A DNA stretch of 64,000 nt from G963664835 sp965220775. GTDB lineage: Bacteria > Chloroflexota > UBA6077 > FW602-bin22 > JBCLEL01. The translations under genes were made by a program, and so were the position numbers. The notes beneath the pieces were generated by a model. That model did not search any database. It was given only the letters and a program-made list of their open reading frames with translations, and had not been told where the DNA came from. Shown piece by piece: positions 39,157 to 48,427 of the stretch. The stretch's first letter is position 1. Every line of letters begins with the position of its first letter. The stretch spans positions 3,782,001-3,846,000 of the forward strand of contig OZ244845.1 of assembly GCA_965220775.1 (NCBI GenBank), in the 5' to 3' direction.

Positions 39157-39630
39157 ATGGAAGACCAACCGACTTTCGATATGGACTCCTATCGGTGGTG
39201 TTTTGCCTGCGGAGACGAAAACCCGCACGGCCTTCATCTCAAATTCGAGCACGTAGCCGGCGAAGCGGTCGCCGAGTTCGTCCCAGAGAAGCGCCACCAG
39301 GGCTGGGACGGCTTGGTGCACGGCGGGATCATATTCACGTTGCTCGACGAAGCATTGGCCTACGCGGCGATCTTCGCCAGCGGCCGGCCGGCGGTGACGG
39401 CCGAGATGCAGGCACGCATCCGTAAACCCTGCCCGGTGGGACAGGTGCTAACGGCCACAGGCCGGATGACCAGGCAGAAGCTGGGGGTCGTGCTGGGTGA
39501 GGCCAAGCTGACCGGACCGAACGGCGAACTGTACGCGGACGGCACCGGCAAATTTCTCTTGCTGAAGAACCAGATCTTCGATGTTGGTGGTCAGGACGAT
39601 CAAACCAGCGGCAGCGGTCCGGCCGGATGA
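39157..39630 (+). CDS. PaaI-type hotdog thioesterase
   Basis: 157 residues. WCFACGDENPHGLHLKFEH at about 14-32 and the active-site block GLVHGGIIFTLLDEALAYAA near 53-72 are characteristic of hotdog thioesterases in the PaaI/YbgC group, which hydrolyse acyl-CoA thioesters. A short, non-conserved polar tail closes the protein. The stop overlaps the smpB start by 4 bases (ATGA), so the two are translationally coupled. Confidence 0.88.
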   Translation: MEDQPTFDMDSYRWCFACGDENPHGLHLKFEHVAGEAVAEFVPEKRHQGWDGLVHGGIIFTLLDEALAYAAIFASGRPAVTAEMQARIRKPCPVGQVLTATGRMTRQKLGVVLGEAKLTGPNGELYADGTGKFLLLKNQIFDVGGQDDQTSGSGPAG

Positions 39631-40091
39631 CGGAGAACGAGGGTATCAAGATCGTGGCGGTGAACAGACGGGCCCGGCACGACTATTTCATTCTGGACAA
39701 ATACGAGGCCGGCATCGAGTTGACCGGCACCGAGATCAAGTCGGTCCGGGCCAGCAAGGTCGATCTACGCGACGGATTTGCCCGGGTGAACAACGGTGAG
39801 GCCTGGCTGGAGAACGTATACATCGCGCCATACGACCAGGGCAACCGCTACAACGTCGAGCCTCGCCGGCGTCGCCGGCTGCTGCTGCACCGGGCCGAGA
39901 TCGATCGGATAATGGGCCGGACACTGCAGCGCGGGCTGACCATGATACCGTTGCGCATGTATCTGAAGCATCGGCGGGCAAAGGTGGAGCTGGCGTCGGT
40001 GAAGGGCAAGCGTCAGTATGACAAGCGGGTCGCGATCGCCGAGCGGGATGCACAACGGTCGATGGAGCGGGAACTCGGCCGCCGGCGCTGA
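39627..40091 (+). CDS. smpB: SsrA-binding protein SmpB
   Basis: 154 residues. Binds tmRNA and delivers it to stalled ribosomes. VNRRARHDYFILDKYEAGIE, LTGTEIKSVRASKVDLRDGF, AYV-like ENVYIAPYDQGN, RRRRLLLHRAEIDRI and a C-terminal basic tail (GKRQYDKRVAIAERDAQRSM) are all diagnostic. Its RNA partner ssrA is encoded 6.7 kb downstream on the same strand. Confidence 0.96.
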   Translation: MTENEGIKIVAVNRRARHDYFILDKYEAGIELTGTEIKSVRASKVDLRDGFARVNNGEAWLENVYIAPYDQGNRYNVEPRRRRRLLLHRAEIDRIMGRTLQRGLTMIPLRMYLKHRRAKVELASVKGKRQYDKRVAIAERDAQRSMERELGRRR

Positions 40092-40122
40092 CGCGCTCAT
40101 CGGGTTGAGCTAGCCCGGGCAA

Positions 40123-43100
40123 GTGGCGACGCCGGGTCGGCCGGCGGTAATCTACAGGATCGGAAACATCCGTCGAGGTGTCGGCGTTTTGAGCAGCAAA
40201 TCCAGGATCTTCTACTATCACCTCTCCCCCAAGCTTCCGTCCATATTCAGCAAATTCATCGGCTCCTTGCAGCAGGACGACCCGTTGGCACCGGTCACGG
40301 TGGTGGTCCCGTCCTGGTACGCGGGGTTCTATCTGAGGCAGGAGCTGGGACGCTCCGGCATTGCGAACGTCCGCTTCGTGACGTTTTACCGCCTGGCGGA
40401 CCTGCTCGGCGCACCCTCGCGCGACCGGCAAGAGAAGAGTCCGCTGACCGCGATAATCGAAAATGCCTCGATTCGGGCGGTATTGGAAGATGCGCCCGGT
40501 AGACTCAAGGAGGTCAGCACCCATCCCTCGACCCAACAGAGTTTGCGATGGACGTTCCAACAACTGAGCCGGGCGCCCGCTTCAACCGTCGAACGCTTGG
40601 CCGGACGGGGCGGCCTAACTGGCGAGGTCGCGGATCTATATCGCCGCTTCCAAGTGTGTACAGAGAATTATTACCACGGGGAAGACCTCGCCTTATCGGC
40701 GGCGGAAGCGGTGCGGAATGAACCCCTGTTGGGTAGTGAGAACGTGGGCTTCACGGTGTTTTTCCAACCGCGGGAATTGACGCCCGGCGAGCGAGAGTTG
40801 ATCGAAGCACTCGCGGCGGCCGGACGATGCGCTGTCTTCCTGGGACTGACAGGGGAGGAGGAGACTGACAGGCCTATAGAGGAATTGGCCGGCGATTTGC
40901 GCAGCTGCTTGGGAGAGCCGCAGTCCGAGCGTCCCACTCAACCATCAAGAAATACCCGGCTGGTTGTCGCGCCGGACCCGCACCAGGAAATACGCTGGGT
41001 GATCCGGCACGTGATGCGCCAAGCGGAATCTGGAACGCCTTTCCACCGCATCGCCGTGCTCTACCAAAAGCGGGAGCCCTACGGCACGCTGATACGGAGC
41101 GAGCTGGAGGCCGCGGGTATCCCGGTGGCAGGGCCGAACCCCTCGACTCTCGGTGATACTGCCGTGGGCCGGACCCTGACCGGACTGATGGAACTCCGAG
41201 ACGGTGAATTCAAGAGAGACTCCGTGATGTCGTGGCTCACTTCCTGCCCGGTGAGACCGCCAAATGGTAACGCCGGAAGCTTCAACCCAAGCCGGTGGGA
41301 TGCGGTATCAAAGGAGGCCGGCATAGTCCGGGGGCTGGACCAGTGGATGCGGCGCCTCTCGAGTTTCTCCGACCGGCAGGAGCGGAGCGCAAAGGACTTG
41401 GAGGAGCAGGGGGAGATATCGGAGGGCCGGGCCAAGGCCAAGAGATCGGAAGCTGCCGCCGGCCGCGATCTTCGGCAGTTCATCGAGCAGCTCGAGAGCG
41501 ACACGAAGGCTCCGATCGGATTCAAACCATGGGTCGAATTCTGCAGCTGGGCGAAGCGTCTTCTGGGTACATACGTTGGCGGTGAGCCCGACCTGCCTGA
41601 ACAGGAGCAACAACCTCTTCGGAAGATCGAGAATTTGTTGACTGATCTACAGGCAGTGGGGTCGATCAAGGAGTGCACGAACTTCGAAGAGTTTCGGCAG
41701 GCGTTGAAACAAGCACTTCAGCAGGGGCTGGGACACCGCGGCAAGACCGGACAGGGAGTATTCGTGGCGCCAATAGCATCGGCGACGGCGATGCGCTTCG
41801 ACTGTGTGTACATAGTAGGAATGATCGAAGGGGCGGTGCCGCCGGCAGCGAGTGACGACCCGCTGATCCCCGAAAGTGAGCGGCGGGCCGTTGGCGGCGC
41901 GGCGGTCGGGCTGCCACTCCAGGAGGATCAGAAGATCAGGAATAGGTACGAGTTCCTCGCGGCAATGGCGTCCGCGCCAATGAGGGTGCTCTCGTATCCA
42001 GTGGCTGAGCCGGCCGGACAGCGAGCCAACTACGCTTCTCGATGGCTGTTGGGCCAAGCCTCGAAGTTGGAAGGACATACGGTTTACGCCTCCGAACTCG
42101 CGTCGCTGGGCGATAGGACGTGGTTCACCATGATCCCTTCGGCGGAGCAGGCACTGGGCACGGTGGAAGAAACTTCAGCAGCCGACGTTCACGATTACAA
42201 CTTGGAACGCATCTGGCGATGGAAGATGGCCGGTGAACCTGTAAGAAATCATCCGCTGGTCACGCCAGGCACGCTTGCCAGGTCCTTGACGATGAGCCGG
42301 CAGAGGTACGGATCGGGGCTTACCGAGTGGGATGGGTACGTTGCGGTCGATGGAGGGCCGGCGGAGTTTTCGAAGAAGCTGAGAGGATCAGGCGTTTCGC
42401 CGACCAGTTTGGAGCGTTGGGCGAGATGTCCCTTCAGCTATTTCCTGGGTAACGTGCTTGGGATCGGCTCCGTTGAAAGGCCGGAGGAAGTCTACTCGAT
42501 CGCACCACTCGACAAGGGGAGCCTGGTCCACGAGATTCTCGAGCGGTTTATCCGGCAGGCGCGCGATAGAGGCACTCTGCCAAGGCCGGACGAGCCCTGG
42601 AGCGACGTGCAGCGCAATACCTTGCGAACCATCGCTGAGGAGCTCTTCGACGATGCGGAAGCGCGCGGCGTAACCGGCAAGGCGCTTCTTTGGCAGATCG
42701 ATAAGGAGAGCATTCTGTACGACCTCGACAGTTTCCTCGAGCAGGACGCGCAGATCAGAAAGCGGTTTCGCACGTCGCCGGCCAGGGTCGAGGCACGATT
42801 CGGGTTGGACGGCGACTCCGGGCCGGAAGCAGTCTTCACCTTGGACGACGGGACCCCAATCAAGTTCAGAGGAATGATCGACAGGGTAGACAGGGACGCA
42901 TCCGGCAAGAGAGTTCTGGTGATGGACTACAAGACGGGCGGGGCGGGCCCCTATAAGAACCTGGGACGGGATCCTATCGATAGGGGGCGGAGGCTTCAGC
43001 TGAGCATCTACTCCCTGGCCGCGCGACTTGGGATGGACGAGGACGCTGATGTCGAGGCGGTCTACTGGTTTGTCGCCGGCGACGGTAAGACCTATCTGGT

Positions 43101-43353
43101 CCCGGAGGAACCGGTCAACATCGACAGGGAAGGGACCCGGAGACGATTCGAGCAGGGCGTATCGACGATAGTCTCCGGGATCGGAAAGGGTCTTTTTCCG
43201 GCCAATCCCGGAAAGTGGACCCACAGGGGTCTCGAGAACTGCGGTTTCTGCGACTTCGATTCGCTCTGTCCGTCGCGAAGGGACGTGCTCTGGAACAGGA
43301 AGAAGAAGCACGATCTTCTAGCCGACTACGTCGAACTGTCGGAGGAAGTCTAG
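40123..43353 (+). CDS. addB: AddB-like helicase/nuclease subunit
   Basis: Up to 1076 residues from GTG at 40123; starts up to about 20 codons later are possible. The N-terminal region is a degenerate UvrD-like helicase fold (VVVPSWYAGFYLRQELG, then VRFVTFYRLADLLG). The C-terminal third is a RecB-type PD-(D/E)XK nuclease: LDKGSLVHEILERF near 795-808 and VLVMDYKTGG near 931-940. Four cysteines, one in WARCPFSYF (about 768) and three in ENCGFCDFDSLC (about 1038-1048), form the AddB-type 4Fe-4S site. AddAB processes double-strand breaks for RecA-dependent repair and degrades foreign DNA. It ends 2 bases before the partner helicase. Only distant similarity to Bacillus AddB is expected. Confidence 0.85.
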   Translation: MATPGRPAVIYRIGNIRRGVGVLSSKSRIFYYHLSPKLPSIFSKFIGSLQQDDPLAPVTVVVPSWYAGFYLRQELGRSGIANVRFVTFYRLADLLGAPSRDRQEKSPLTAIIENASIRAVLEDAPGRLKEVSTHPSTQQSLRWTFQQLSRAPASTVERLAGRGGLTGEVADLYRRFQVCTENYYHGEDLALSAAEAVRNEPLLGSENVGFTVFFQPRELTPGERELIEALAAAGRCAVFLGLTGEEETDRPIEELAGDLRSCLGEPQSERPTQPSRNTRLVVAPDPHQEIRWVIRHVMRQAESGTPFHRIAVLYQKREPYGTLIRSELEAAGIPVAGPNPSTLGDTAVGRTLTGLMELRDGEFKRDSVMSWLTSCPVRPPNGNAGSFNPSRWDAVSKEAGIVRGLDQWMRRLSSFSDRQERSAKDLEEQGEISEGRAKAKRSEAAAGRDLRQFIEQLESDTKAPIGFKPWVEFCSWAKRLLGTYVGGEPDLPEQEQQPLRKIENLLTDLQAVGSIKECTNFEEFRQALKQALQQGLGHRGKTGQGVFVAPIASATAMRFDCVYIVGMIEGAVPPAASDDPLIPESERRAVGGAAVGLPLQEDQKIRNRYEFLAAMASAPMRVLSYPVAEPAGQRANYASRWLLGQASKLEGHTVYASELASLGDRTWFTMIPSAEQALGTVEETSAADVHDYNLERIWRWKMAGEPVRNHPLVTPGTLARSLTMSRQRYGSGLTEWDGYVAVDGGPAEFSKKLRGSGVSPTSLERWARCPFSYFLGNVLGIGSVERPEEVYSIAPLDKGSLVHEILERFIRQARDRGTLPRPDEPWSDVQRNTLRTIAEELFDDAEARGVTGKALLWQIDKESILYDLDSFLEQDAQIRKRFRTSPARVEARFGLDGDSGPEAVFTLDDGTPIKFRGMIDRVDRDASGKRVLVMDYKTGGAGPYKNLGRDPIDRGRRLQLSIYSLAARLGMDEDADVEAVYWFVAGDGKTYLVPEEPVNIDREGTRRRFEQGVSTIVSGIGKGLFPANPGKWTHRGLENCGFCDFDSLCPSRRDVLWNRKKKHDLLADYVELSEEV

Positions 43354-43355
43354 AG

Positions 43356-46300
43356 ATGCCCGGATCGTTCTCACCAAGGGATGAAGCCGCCCGCCGGCTC
43401 ATTCGCGAGGCGCTGGACAAGACCCTGTTCGTCGAGGCCGGCGCGGGTACGGGAAAGACGACCAGCCTGGTGGACCGGGTGACGAAGCTGGTGTCATCCG
43501 GCAGGACCACTCTAGATAGGATATCCGCGATCACGTTCACCGAGGCCGCGGCGGCCGAGCTTAGAGACCGCATCCGCGAGAACCTGGAGCACTCCGCTTC
43601 GGATGACACGATGACCGATGAGGAGTGCGAGCGGTGCCGGCGCGGCGTGGACGACTTGGACCAAGCCTCCATACAGACGCTCCACAGCTTTGCCGGGGCA
43701 TTGCTACGGGAGCGGCCTCTCGAGGCCGGCCTTCCGCCCTCCTTCGAGACCATGGAAGCTATCTTGAGCGAATTGGCGTTCGAAGAGGCATGGACGGAGT
43801 GGGTTGACTCGATCCTTGAGGAGGGGTCACCACACTTCCAGGGACTGTCGTTGGCGTTTTCGTTGGGGCTCTCGGTGTCGAGAATGAGAGAAGTCGCGCT
43901 GAAATTCCACGGCAACTACGATCTGCTGGCGGAGGCATTGTTCGAGGATATTCCCCGGCCGGCGCCGTCGGCGGTCCGACGGCTCGTGGACGCGGTGGAC
44001 GAACTGGAAAGACTGTGCGATTTCTCCAAACTGAGGGAATCTGACGCCCTGTTCGCCCACGTCCAACCAAAGCTGGCGCTTATCAGGAGACACTCCGAGA
44101 CGGAGCCCGACTCGCCGGCGGCCTACAGGCTGCTCCAGCGGATTCTCCCTTTGAAGACGAGAAGTGGCAGAGTAGGGGACTGGGAAGTATCTGCCGAAGT
44201 CGGACAGAACGCCGGCAGGTACCTAAAGGAAACGCTCAAGGAGCTGGACGAAACGGCGAACGAGGAGATTGCCCAAGCCCGGCAATCGGCATTGGCGCCA
44301 ATTCTGCGTGCGCTGAAGGGGTTCGTCCTGGCTTATGCCGAGGAGAGAAAACGCCAGGGGAAGGCCGAGTTCCACGACCTCCTCGTCTGGGCGCGGGACC
44401 TTCTTCGGGACAACATCGAGGTACGCGACCACTTCAGGAGCCGCTTCTCCCACCTGCTGATAGACGAAGCCCAGGACACCGATCCCATACAGGCCGAGAT
44501 CGCCATGTTCCTGGCCGAGGACGTGCCGGCGGCCGCTGGCGACCGGCCCACCGATTGGGCCCGAATTACTCCGGAAGTTGGCAAGCTGTTCGTCGTCGGG
44601 GACCCGAAGCAGTCCATCTACCGCTTCCGGCGGGCCGACGCGCGCCAGATGGCCCTACTGAGGGAGCGATTGGGAGGGGAGACCGTGCATTTGGTGCAAA
44701 ACTTCCGTTCCCAAGAGCCGATCGTAGCCTGGGTGAACTGCGTCTTCTCCGGCTGGATGGCGGGAGGAAACGACCAAGCTGAGTACGTGGACCTCATTCA
44801 CCGCTGGGAGGCGGCGACGGACGATCCTTTCAAGCCGAGAGCGTGGTCGCTCGGCGGCGCCAAGGAAGGCAACGCCAATGAGATCAGACATGCAGAGGCA
44901 GAGGCGATAGCGGACCTGTTGGCCGGCATCGACGGCAAGTGGCAGGTGCTGGACGCCGAGGCGACGAGCTCGTCGGGAGTGGAGCGGTACAGGCCGGCGA
45001 AACTCTCGGACACATGCATCCTGATGCCGAAACGGACCGGACTGAGGATACTGGAGCTTGCCCTGGATGACGCGGACATCCCATACAGGTTGGAGGGCGC
45101 ATCACTAATATTCGCCACCCAGGAGATTCGAGACCTGGTGAACTGCCTGAAGGCGATAGACGACCCGGCCGACCAGGTGGCCACGGTCGCGGCGTTGAGG
45201 TCGCCGGCCTTTGCCTGCAACGACGTAGAGCTGTTGCGATTTCATCAGTCGACAGGAAGCGTCGACTACCTGGTGGACCATGAAACCTCGAACGATCCGG
45301 TCGGTGAAGCTCTCGTCGAGCTTCGGAGATATCACGACGCCAGGTTGTGGACTCCCATAGCGGACCAGATCGACCGCTTCATCCGGGAGCGCCTGTTGAT
45401 GGAGGCGGCGCTGGACCATCCGAGAACCAGAGAGCAGTGGAGGAGATACCGCTTCATCGTGGAGCGGGCGCGCGCCTTCGCCGAGGCCGGCGGCAACTCG
45501 CTGCGGCCGTTCCTAGAGTGGGTGGACCGTCAGGCCAAGGAGAACGCATGGGTAACCGAGACGCCGGTGCCGGAGGGGGACGAGGAGGCGGTCAGGATTA
45601 TGACGATTCACGGGGCGAAGGGATTGGAGTTCCCGGTCGTCGTCCTCGCGGGGCTACACTCCGACCGCCCGCCGCGTTTCGACAGCGTGCTGTTCGAACG
45701 CGAAGGCAACAAGGTTGAGGTCGGCATAGGCGGCCAGAGACATCGTGTTGCCACTCCCGGTTATGAAGAGCTCTTGGACAAGGAGCGCGGACTGGCAGAC
45801 GACGAGTTCGTAAGGTTGATGTACGTGGCCGCGACCAGGGCGAGGGATCACCTGGTCGTAAGCATGCATCGGAAAGTCGGAGAGGAAAAGTCGGCGGCGG
45901 CAAGGATTGCTCAGCACATTGACGGGAGGACCGATCTTTGGGAGCAGGTGGCCCAACGGTCGCCGGCCGTGGCGCCGCCGAGGGTCTTTAGAACGGCCGG
46001 CGAGGATCCCGAAGCCCACTCGATTGAGAGACGGGACGAGTGGCGCCGGCAGAGAGAGCAGATGCTGTCGAGACAGGGTAGGCCGGCCTCGGTAGCCGCC
46101 ACCAGGCTGGCGAGGGAAGAGAAGGAGGAGCCGGATCCGGAAGAGCCATGGAAGCGGGGAAGGGCCGGCACCTCAATCGGCAGCGCCGTTCACGGGGTGC
46201 TACAGACGATAGACCTGGCGACCGGTGAGGGCATCGAGGATGCGTCCCGCTCCCAGGCGATGGCGGAGAGCGTTCCGGAGAGGACAGCCGAAGTCGCCGG

Positions 46301-46700
46301 CCTGGTCAGGAATGCGATCGAGAGCAAGATAGTCATGCGGGCAGTTCATTCCGGGAAGCTCTGGAGAGAGGTTCCGGTCGCTGTTCCGGTAGGGAAGGGG
46401 GTTTTGGATGGCTTCATTGACTTGCTATTCCAGGAGGACGACGGGCTTGTGGTAGTCGATTACAAGACGGATTACATCGACGCCGGCGAGAGGGAGGAGC
46501 AGGCGGTCGGCAGATATAGGCTCCAGGCGGGCTCCTATGCGCTCGCGATCCAACTGGCTACCGGCAAGCCGGTGAGGGAGATTGTCCTGCTGTTCCTTCA
46601 GCCAAGGAGCGAGAGGAGCTTGACCGACGTGCCGCAGCTGATGGAGGAGGCGGAGAGACGCGCCGAATCCTACCTGGAAGCAGCCGGCGGGGTGTCCTAA
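43356..46700 (+). CDS. addA: AddA/RecB-like helicase-nuclease subunit
   Basis: 1114 residues from the ATG at 43356, which has GGAGGA about 10 bases upstream; the frame is open to 43215 inside addB but that part is not conserved. UvrD superfamily 1 motifs: Walker A GAGTGKTT at 29-36, ITFTEAAAAELRDRI, Walker B LLIDEAQDTDPIQAE near 368, VGDPKQSIYRFRRADAR, RIMTIHGAKGLEFPVVVLAG and LMYVAATRARDHLVVS. A C-terminal nuclease domain (GTSIGSAVHGVLQTID, VVVDYKTDY near 1032-1040) makes this the AddA type. Forms one transcription unit with the addB-like gene. Confidence 0.9.
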   Translation: MPGSFSPRDEAARRLIREALDKTLFVEAGAGTGKTTSLVDRVTKLVSSGRTTLDRISAITFTEAAAAELRDRIRENLEHSASDDTMTDEECERCRRGVDDLDQASIQTLHSFAGALLRERPLEAGLPPSFETMEAILSELAFEEAWTEWVDSILEEGSPHFQGLSLAFSLGLSVSRMREVALKFHGNYDLLAEALFEDIPRPAPSAVRRLVDAVDELERLCDFSKLRESDALFAHVQPKLALIRRHSETEPDSPAAYRLLQRILPLKTRSGRVGDWEVSAEVGQNAGRYLKETLKELDETANEEIAQARQSALAPILRALKGFVLAYAEERKRQGKAEFHDLLVWARDLLRDNIEVRDHFRSRFSHLLIDEAQDTDPIQAEIAMFLAEDVPAAAGDRPTDWARITPEVGKLFVVGDPKQSIYRFRRADARQMALLRERLGGETVHLVQNFRSQEPIVAWVNCVFSGWMAGGNDQAEYVDLIHRWEAATDDPFKPRAWSLGGAKEGNANEIRHAEAEAIADLLAGIDGKWQVLDAEATSSSGVERYRPAKLSDTCILMPKRTGLRILELALDDADIPYRLEGASLIFATQEIRDLVNCLKAIDDPADQVATVAALRSPAFACNDVELLRFHQSTGSVDYLVDHETSNDPVGEALVELRRYHDARLWTPIADQIDRFIRERLLMEAALDHPRTREQWRRYRFIVERARAFAEAGGNSLRPFLEWVDRQAKENAWVTETPVPEGDEEAVRIMTIHGAKGLEFPVVVLAGLHSDRPPRFDSVLFEREGNKVEVGIGGQRHRVATPGYEELLDKERGLADDEFVRLMYVAATRARDHLVVSMHRKVGEEKSAAARIAQHIDGRTDLWEQVAQRSPAVAPPRVFRTAGEDPEAHSIERRDEWRRQREQMLSRQGRPASVAATRLAREEKEEPDPEEPWKRGRAGTSIGSAVHGVLQTIDLATGEGIEDASRSQAMAESVPERTAEVAGLVRNAIESKIVMRAVHSGKLWREVPVAVPVGKGVLDGFIDLLFQEDDGLVVVDYKTDYIDAGEREEQAVGRYRLQAGSYALAIQLATGKPVREIVLLFLQPRSERSLTDVPQLMEEAERRAESYLEAAGGVS

Positions 46701-46790
46701 CGGTCGTACGCGCACACTTTACAGCCAAGGGGATACGCAAAGGGCTGATTCAGAGGCGCCGGCGGGTGGCAAGTGCTGTGAGACTCACTG

Positions 46791-46796
46791 TATAAT
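46791..46796 (+). promoter_or_regulatory. -10 box of the tmRNA promoter
   Basis: A perfect TATAAT lies 15 bases before the mature tmRNA 5' end, at the expected distance for a short precursor leader. A convincing -35 hexamer is not obvious. Confidence 0.65.
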
Positions 46797-46810
46797 CTGA
46801 CTTACGACAC

Positions 46811-47167
46811 GGGGATGCATGGTTTCGACAGTGGAGGTAGATCAGAAATAGCAAGCCGGGGCGCCGTAACTCCTCGTTAACAAGACGGCAAACGGCATAA
46901 CTGCCAACGAAGAATACGCTCTAGCCGCCTAAATTAGGCGGTTACGTTCACCTTGGCCTCGGCCTGGCGGGTCAGGAGTGGGCGTCATAATGCCAGGATG
47001 CGACGGTGAAGTCCGCCGGGAGCGAGCCGTTCAAGACAGTCCCGGATGGCCGATTGGTATCCTGTCAGTGGGAGACTCGCCGGCGAGACTTAAATCACTG
47101 ACTAAGCTTGTAGTCGATTTCTGGTTCAATCTGCTGGACGCGGGTTCGATTCCCGCCATCTCCACCA
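46811..47167 (+). ncRNA. ssrA: Transfer-messenger RNA
   Basis: 357 bases. Rescues stalled ribosomes and tags the unfinished protein. The tRNA-like ends pair: 5' GGGGATG with 3' CATCTCC, followed by encoded ACCA. The T-arm is GCGGGTTCGATTCCCGC near the 3' end. The tag frame at 46888-46932 reads ANGITANEEYALAA then TAA, with the ALAA end recognised by ClpXP-type proteases. The stop is followed by a CCGCCTAAATTAGGCGG hairpin as in other tmRNAs. It is a one-piece form. Accessory genes begin directly after its 3' end, a classic island integration site. Confidence 0.96.
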
Positions 47168-47175
47168 ATTTACAC

Positions 47176-47340
47176 GCGTTTAGGGAATGCTCCTCCCTGG
47201 TTTCCTCCGGCGGTCTTACGGAGATTCGCAACATGGCCGAACGCATCTACACCATAGGTGACGAGGGAGGGTTGGAGCCTCTCGAAGAGGCACCGTTTTC
47301 GACTGAAGACGAGTTGCAAGCCCTTATTGCCGGGCATCCC
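47176..47340. repeat. Direct repeat, left copy (leader and 5' end of the DUF91-type nuclease gene)
   Basis: Matches 52208-52371 over about 165 bases, from GCGTTTAG through CTCCCTGGTT and TACGGAGA.TCGC to the 36th codon of the nuclease gene. The two copies flank the restriction-modification and cyclase genes. Confidence 0.9.
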
Positions 47341-48378
47341 GAGTTGCTCGACGGAGAGCAGATACGCCCCGGCGATCCTCGTCGATGGATCCTCATCACC
47401 CGTGAGAAGGGAATATCTGAGCACCCGGACGCGGGAGCTCGGTGGTCGATCGACCATCTGATCGTCGACCAAGATGCCGTGCCCACGCTCGCCGAGGTTA
47501 AGCGGGGCTCCAATCCGGAGATCCGGCGCACCGTTGTCGGGCAAATGTTGGAATATGCCGCGCACGCCTCGCAGACTTGGACGGCAGACGAGTTACGGCG
47601 GGCATTCGAGGAACGAGCCGACGCGCGGGGACTCGATCCAATGGACGAACTCCGAAGGTTATTGCAGTCCGATGGAGATCCGGATGCCGACGCGTTTTGG
47701 CAAAGCGTCGAAACGAATCTCTCGGCGCGGCGACTTCGTCTGCTGTTCATTGCGGACGATATCCCCGATCCCCTCGAACGGGTCGTCGAGTTCCTCAACG
47801 CGCAAATGCCCAATATCGAAGTCCTCGCAGTGGAGATCAAGCGCTTCCAGGGCAGATCTTCACAGACTCTAGTCCCAAGGATCATTGGACGAATCGCAGG
47901 ATCGGCAAGTCACGGGACGTCGGGCTCGCGCCGAAAGCTCACGCGCGAGTCGTTCCTGAAGGAATTCAACAGCGTCGAAGCCAGGGCCGGAGTTACGAGG
48001 CTGATGGATGTCGCCCTGGAATCCGGCGCCAAATTGGGTTGGGGTTCAAGTAGCGTCACCGTCCGGATCAATTGCTCTGCGTGGCGCCCGCCAGTCACCG
48101 TCGCGTGGCTCAACCTGCCATCTATATCATCGGGATGGATGGGTTTCAGGGACGTCGGGTTCGGGGCTGCCATCTTCTCCAACGAGCCACCGCCTGGACA
48201 AGAACTGGAGGAAATCCTCAGACGGTGGATAGATCAGTTCCGCGCCGATGACTTTGCTCAACACCATTCTGGCGTAGGGACCGAAGCGTGGGTAGTCACC
48301 TACGAGGACGCGGCGCGGAACATCGACGTGCTGGCGAGCCGGCTGGCCAAGGTGCTCTCGGAGCTGAATTCGCTCTGA
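47233..48378 (+). CDS. DUF91/NucS-like PD-(D/E)XK nuclease family protein
   Basis: 381 residues from the ATG at 47233 with GGAG 12 bases upstream; an upstream open frame through the tmRNA is spurious. The nuclease core is WSIDHLIVDQDAVPTLAEVK: Asp74, Glu88-Val-Lys90, then RRTVVGQMLEYAA with Gln104. The remaining 270 residues include an extended region predicted alpha/beta with LFIADDIPDPLERVVEFLN. Members of this family are common in defence islands, function unproven. It sits first after the tmRNA. A second copy of the gene survives only as three fragments at 52264, 54003 and 55776. Confidence 0.8.
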   Translation: MAERIYTIGDEGGLEPLEEAPFSTEDELQALIAGHPELLDGEQIRPGDPRRWILITREKGISEHPDAGARWSIDHLIVDQDAVPTLAEVKRGSNPEIRRTVVGQMLEYAAHASQTWTADELRRAFEERADARGLDPMDELRRLLQSDGDPDADAFWQSVETNLSARRLRLLFIADDIPDPLERVVEFLNAQMPNIEVLAVEIKRFQGRSSQTLVPRIIGRIAGSASHGTSGSRRKLTRESFLKEFNSVEARAGVTRLMDVALESGAKLGWGSSSVTVRINCSAWRPPVTVAWLNLPSISSGWMGFRDVGFGAAIFSNEPPPGQELEEILRRWIDQFRADDFAQHHSGVGTEAWVVTYEDAARNIDVLASRLAKVLSELNSL

Positions 48379-48427
48379 GCAGGCCCTGGTTATGATAACG
48401 TTGGGACATGGACCTGTGTGCTGAAGA

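Noticed and set aside
43215..43355. Upstream extension of the AddA-like gene
   Set aside because: It overlaps the addB coding sequence and lacks conservation; the ATG at 43356 has a ribosome site and begins at the family N-terminus.
46978..47232. N-terminal extension of the DUF91-type nuclease through the tmRNA
   Set aside because: This part of the frame is the tmRNA gene itself; the conserved protein begins at the ATG at 47233 with its own ribosome site.
47031..47246. Minus-strand ORF with EMAGIEPASSRLN
   Set aside because: This peptide is the familiar antisense translation of a tRNA/tmRNA 3' end and is not a gene.
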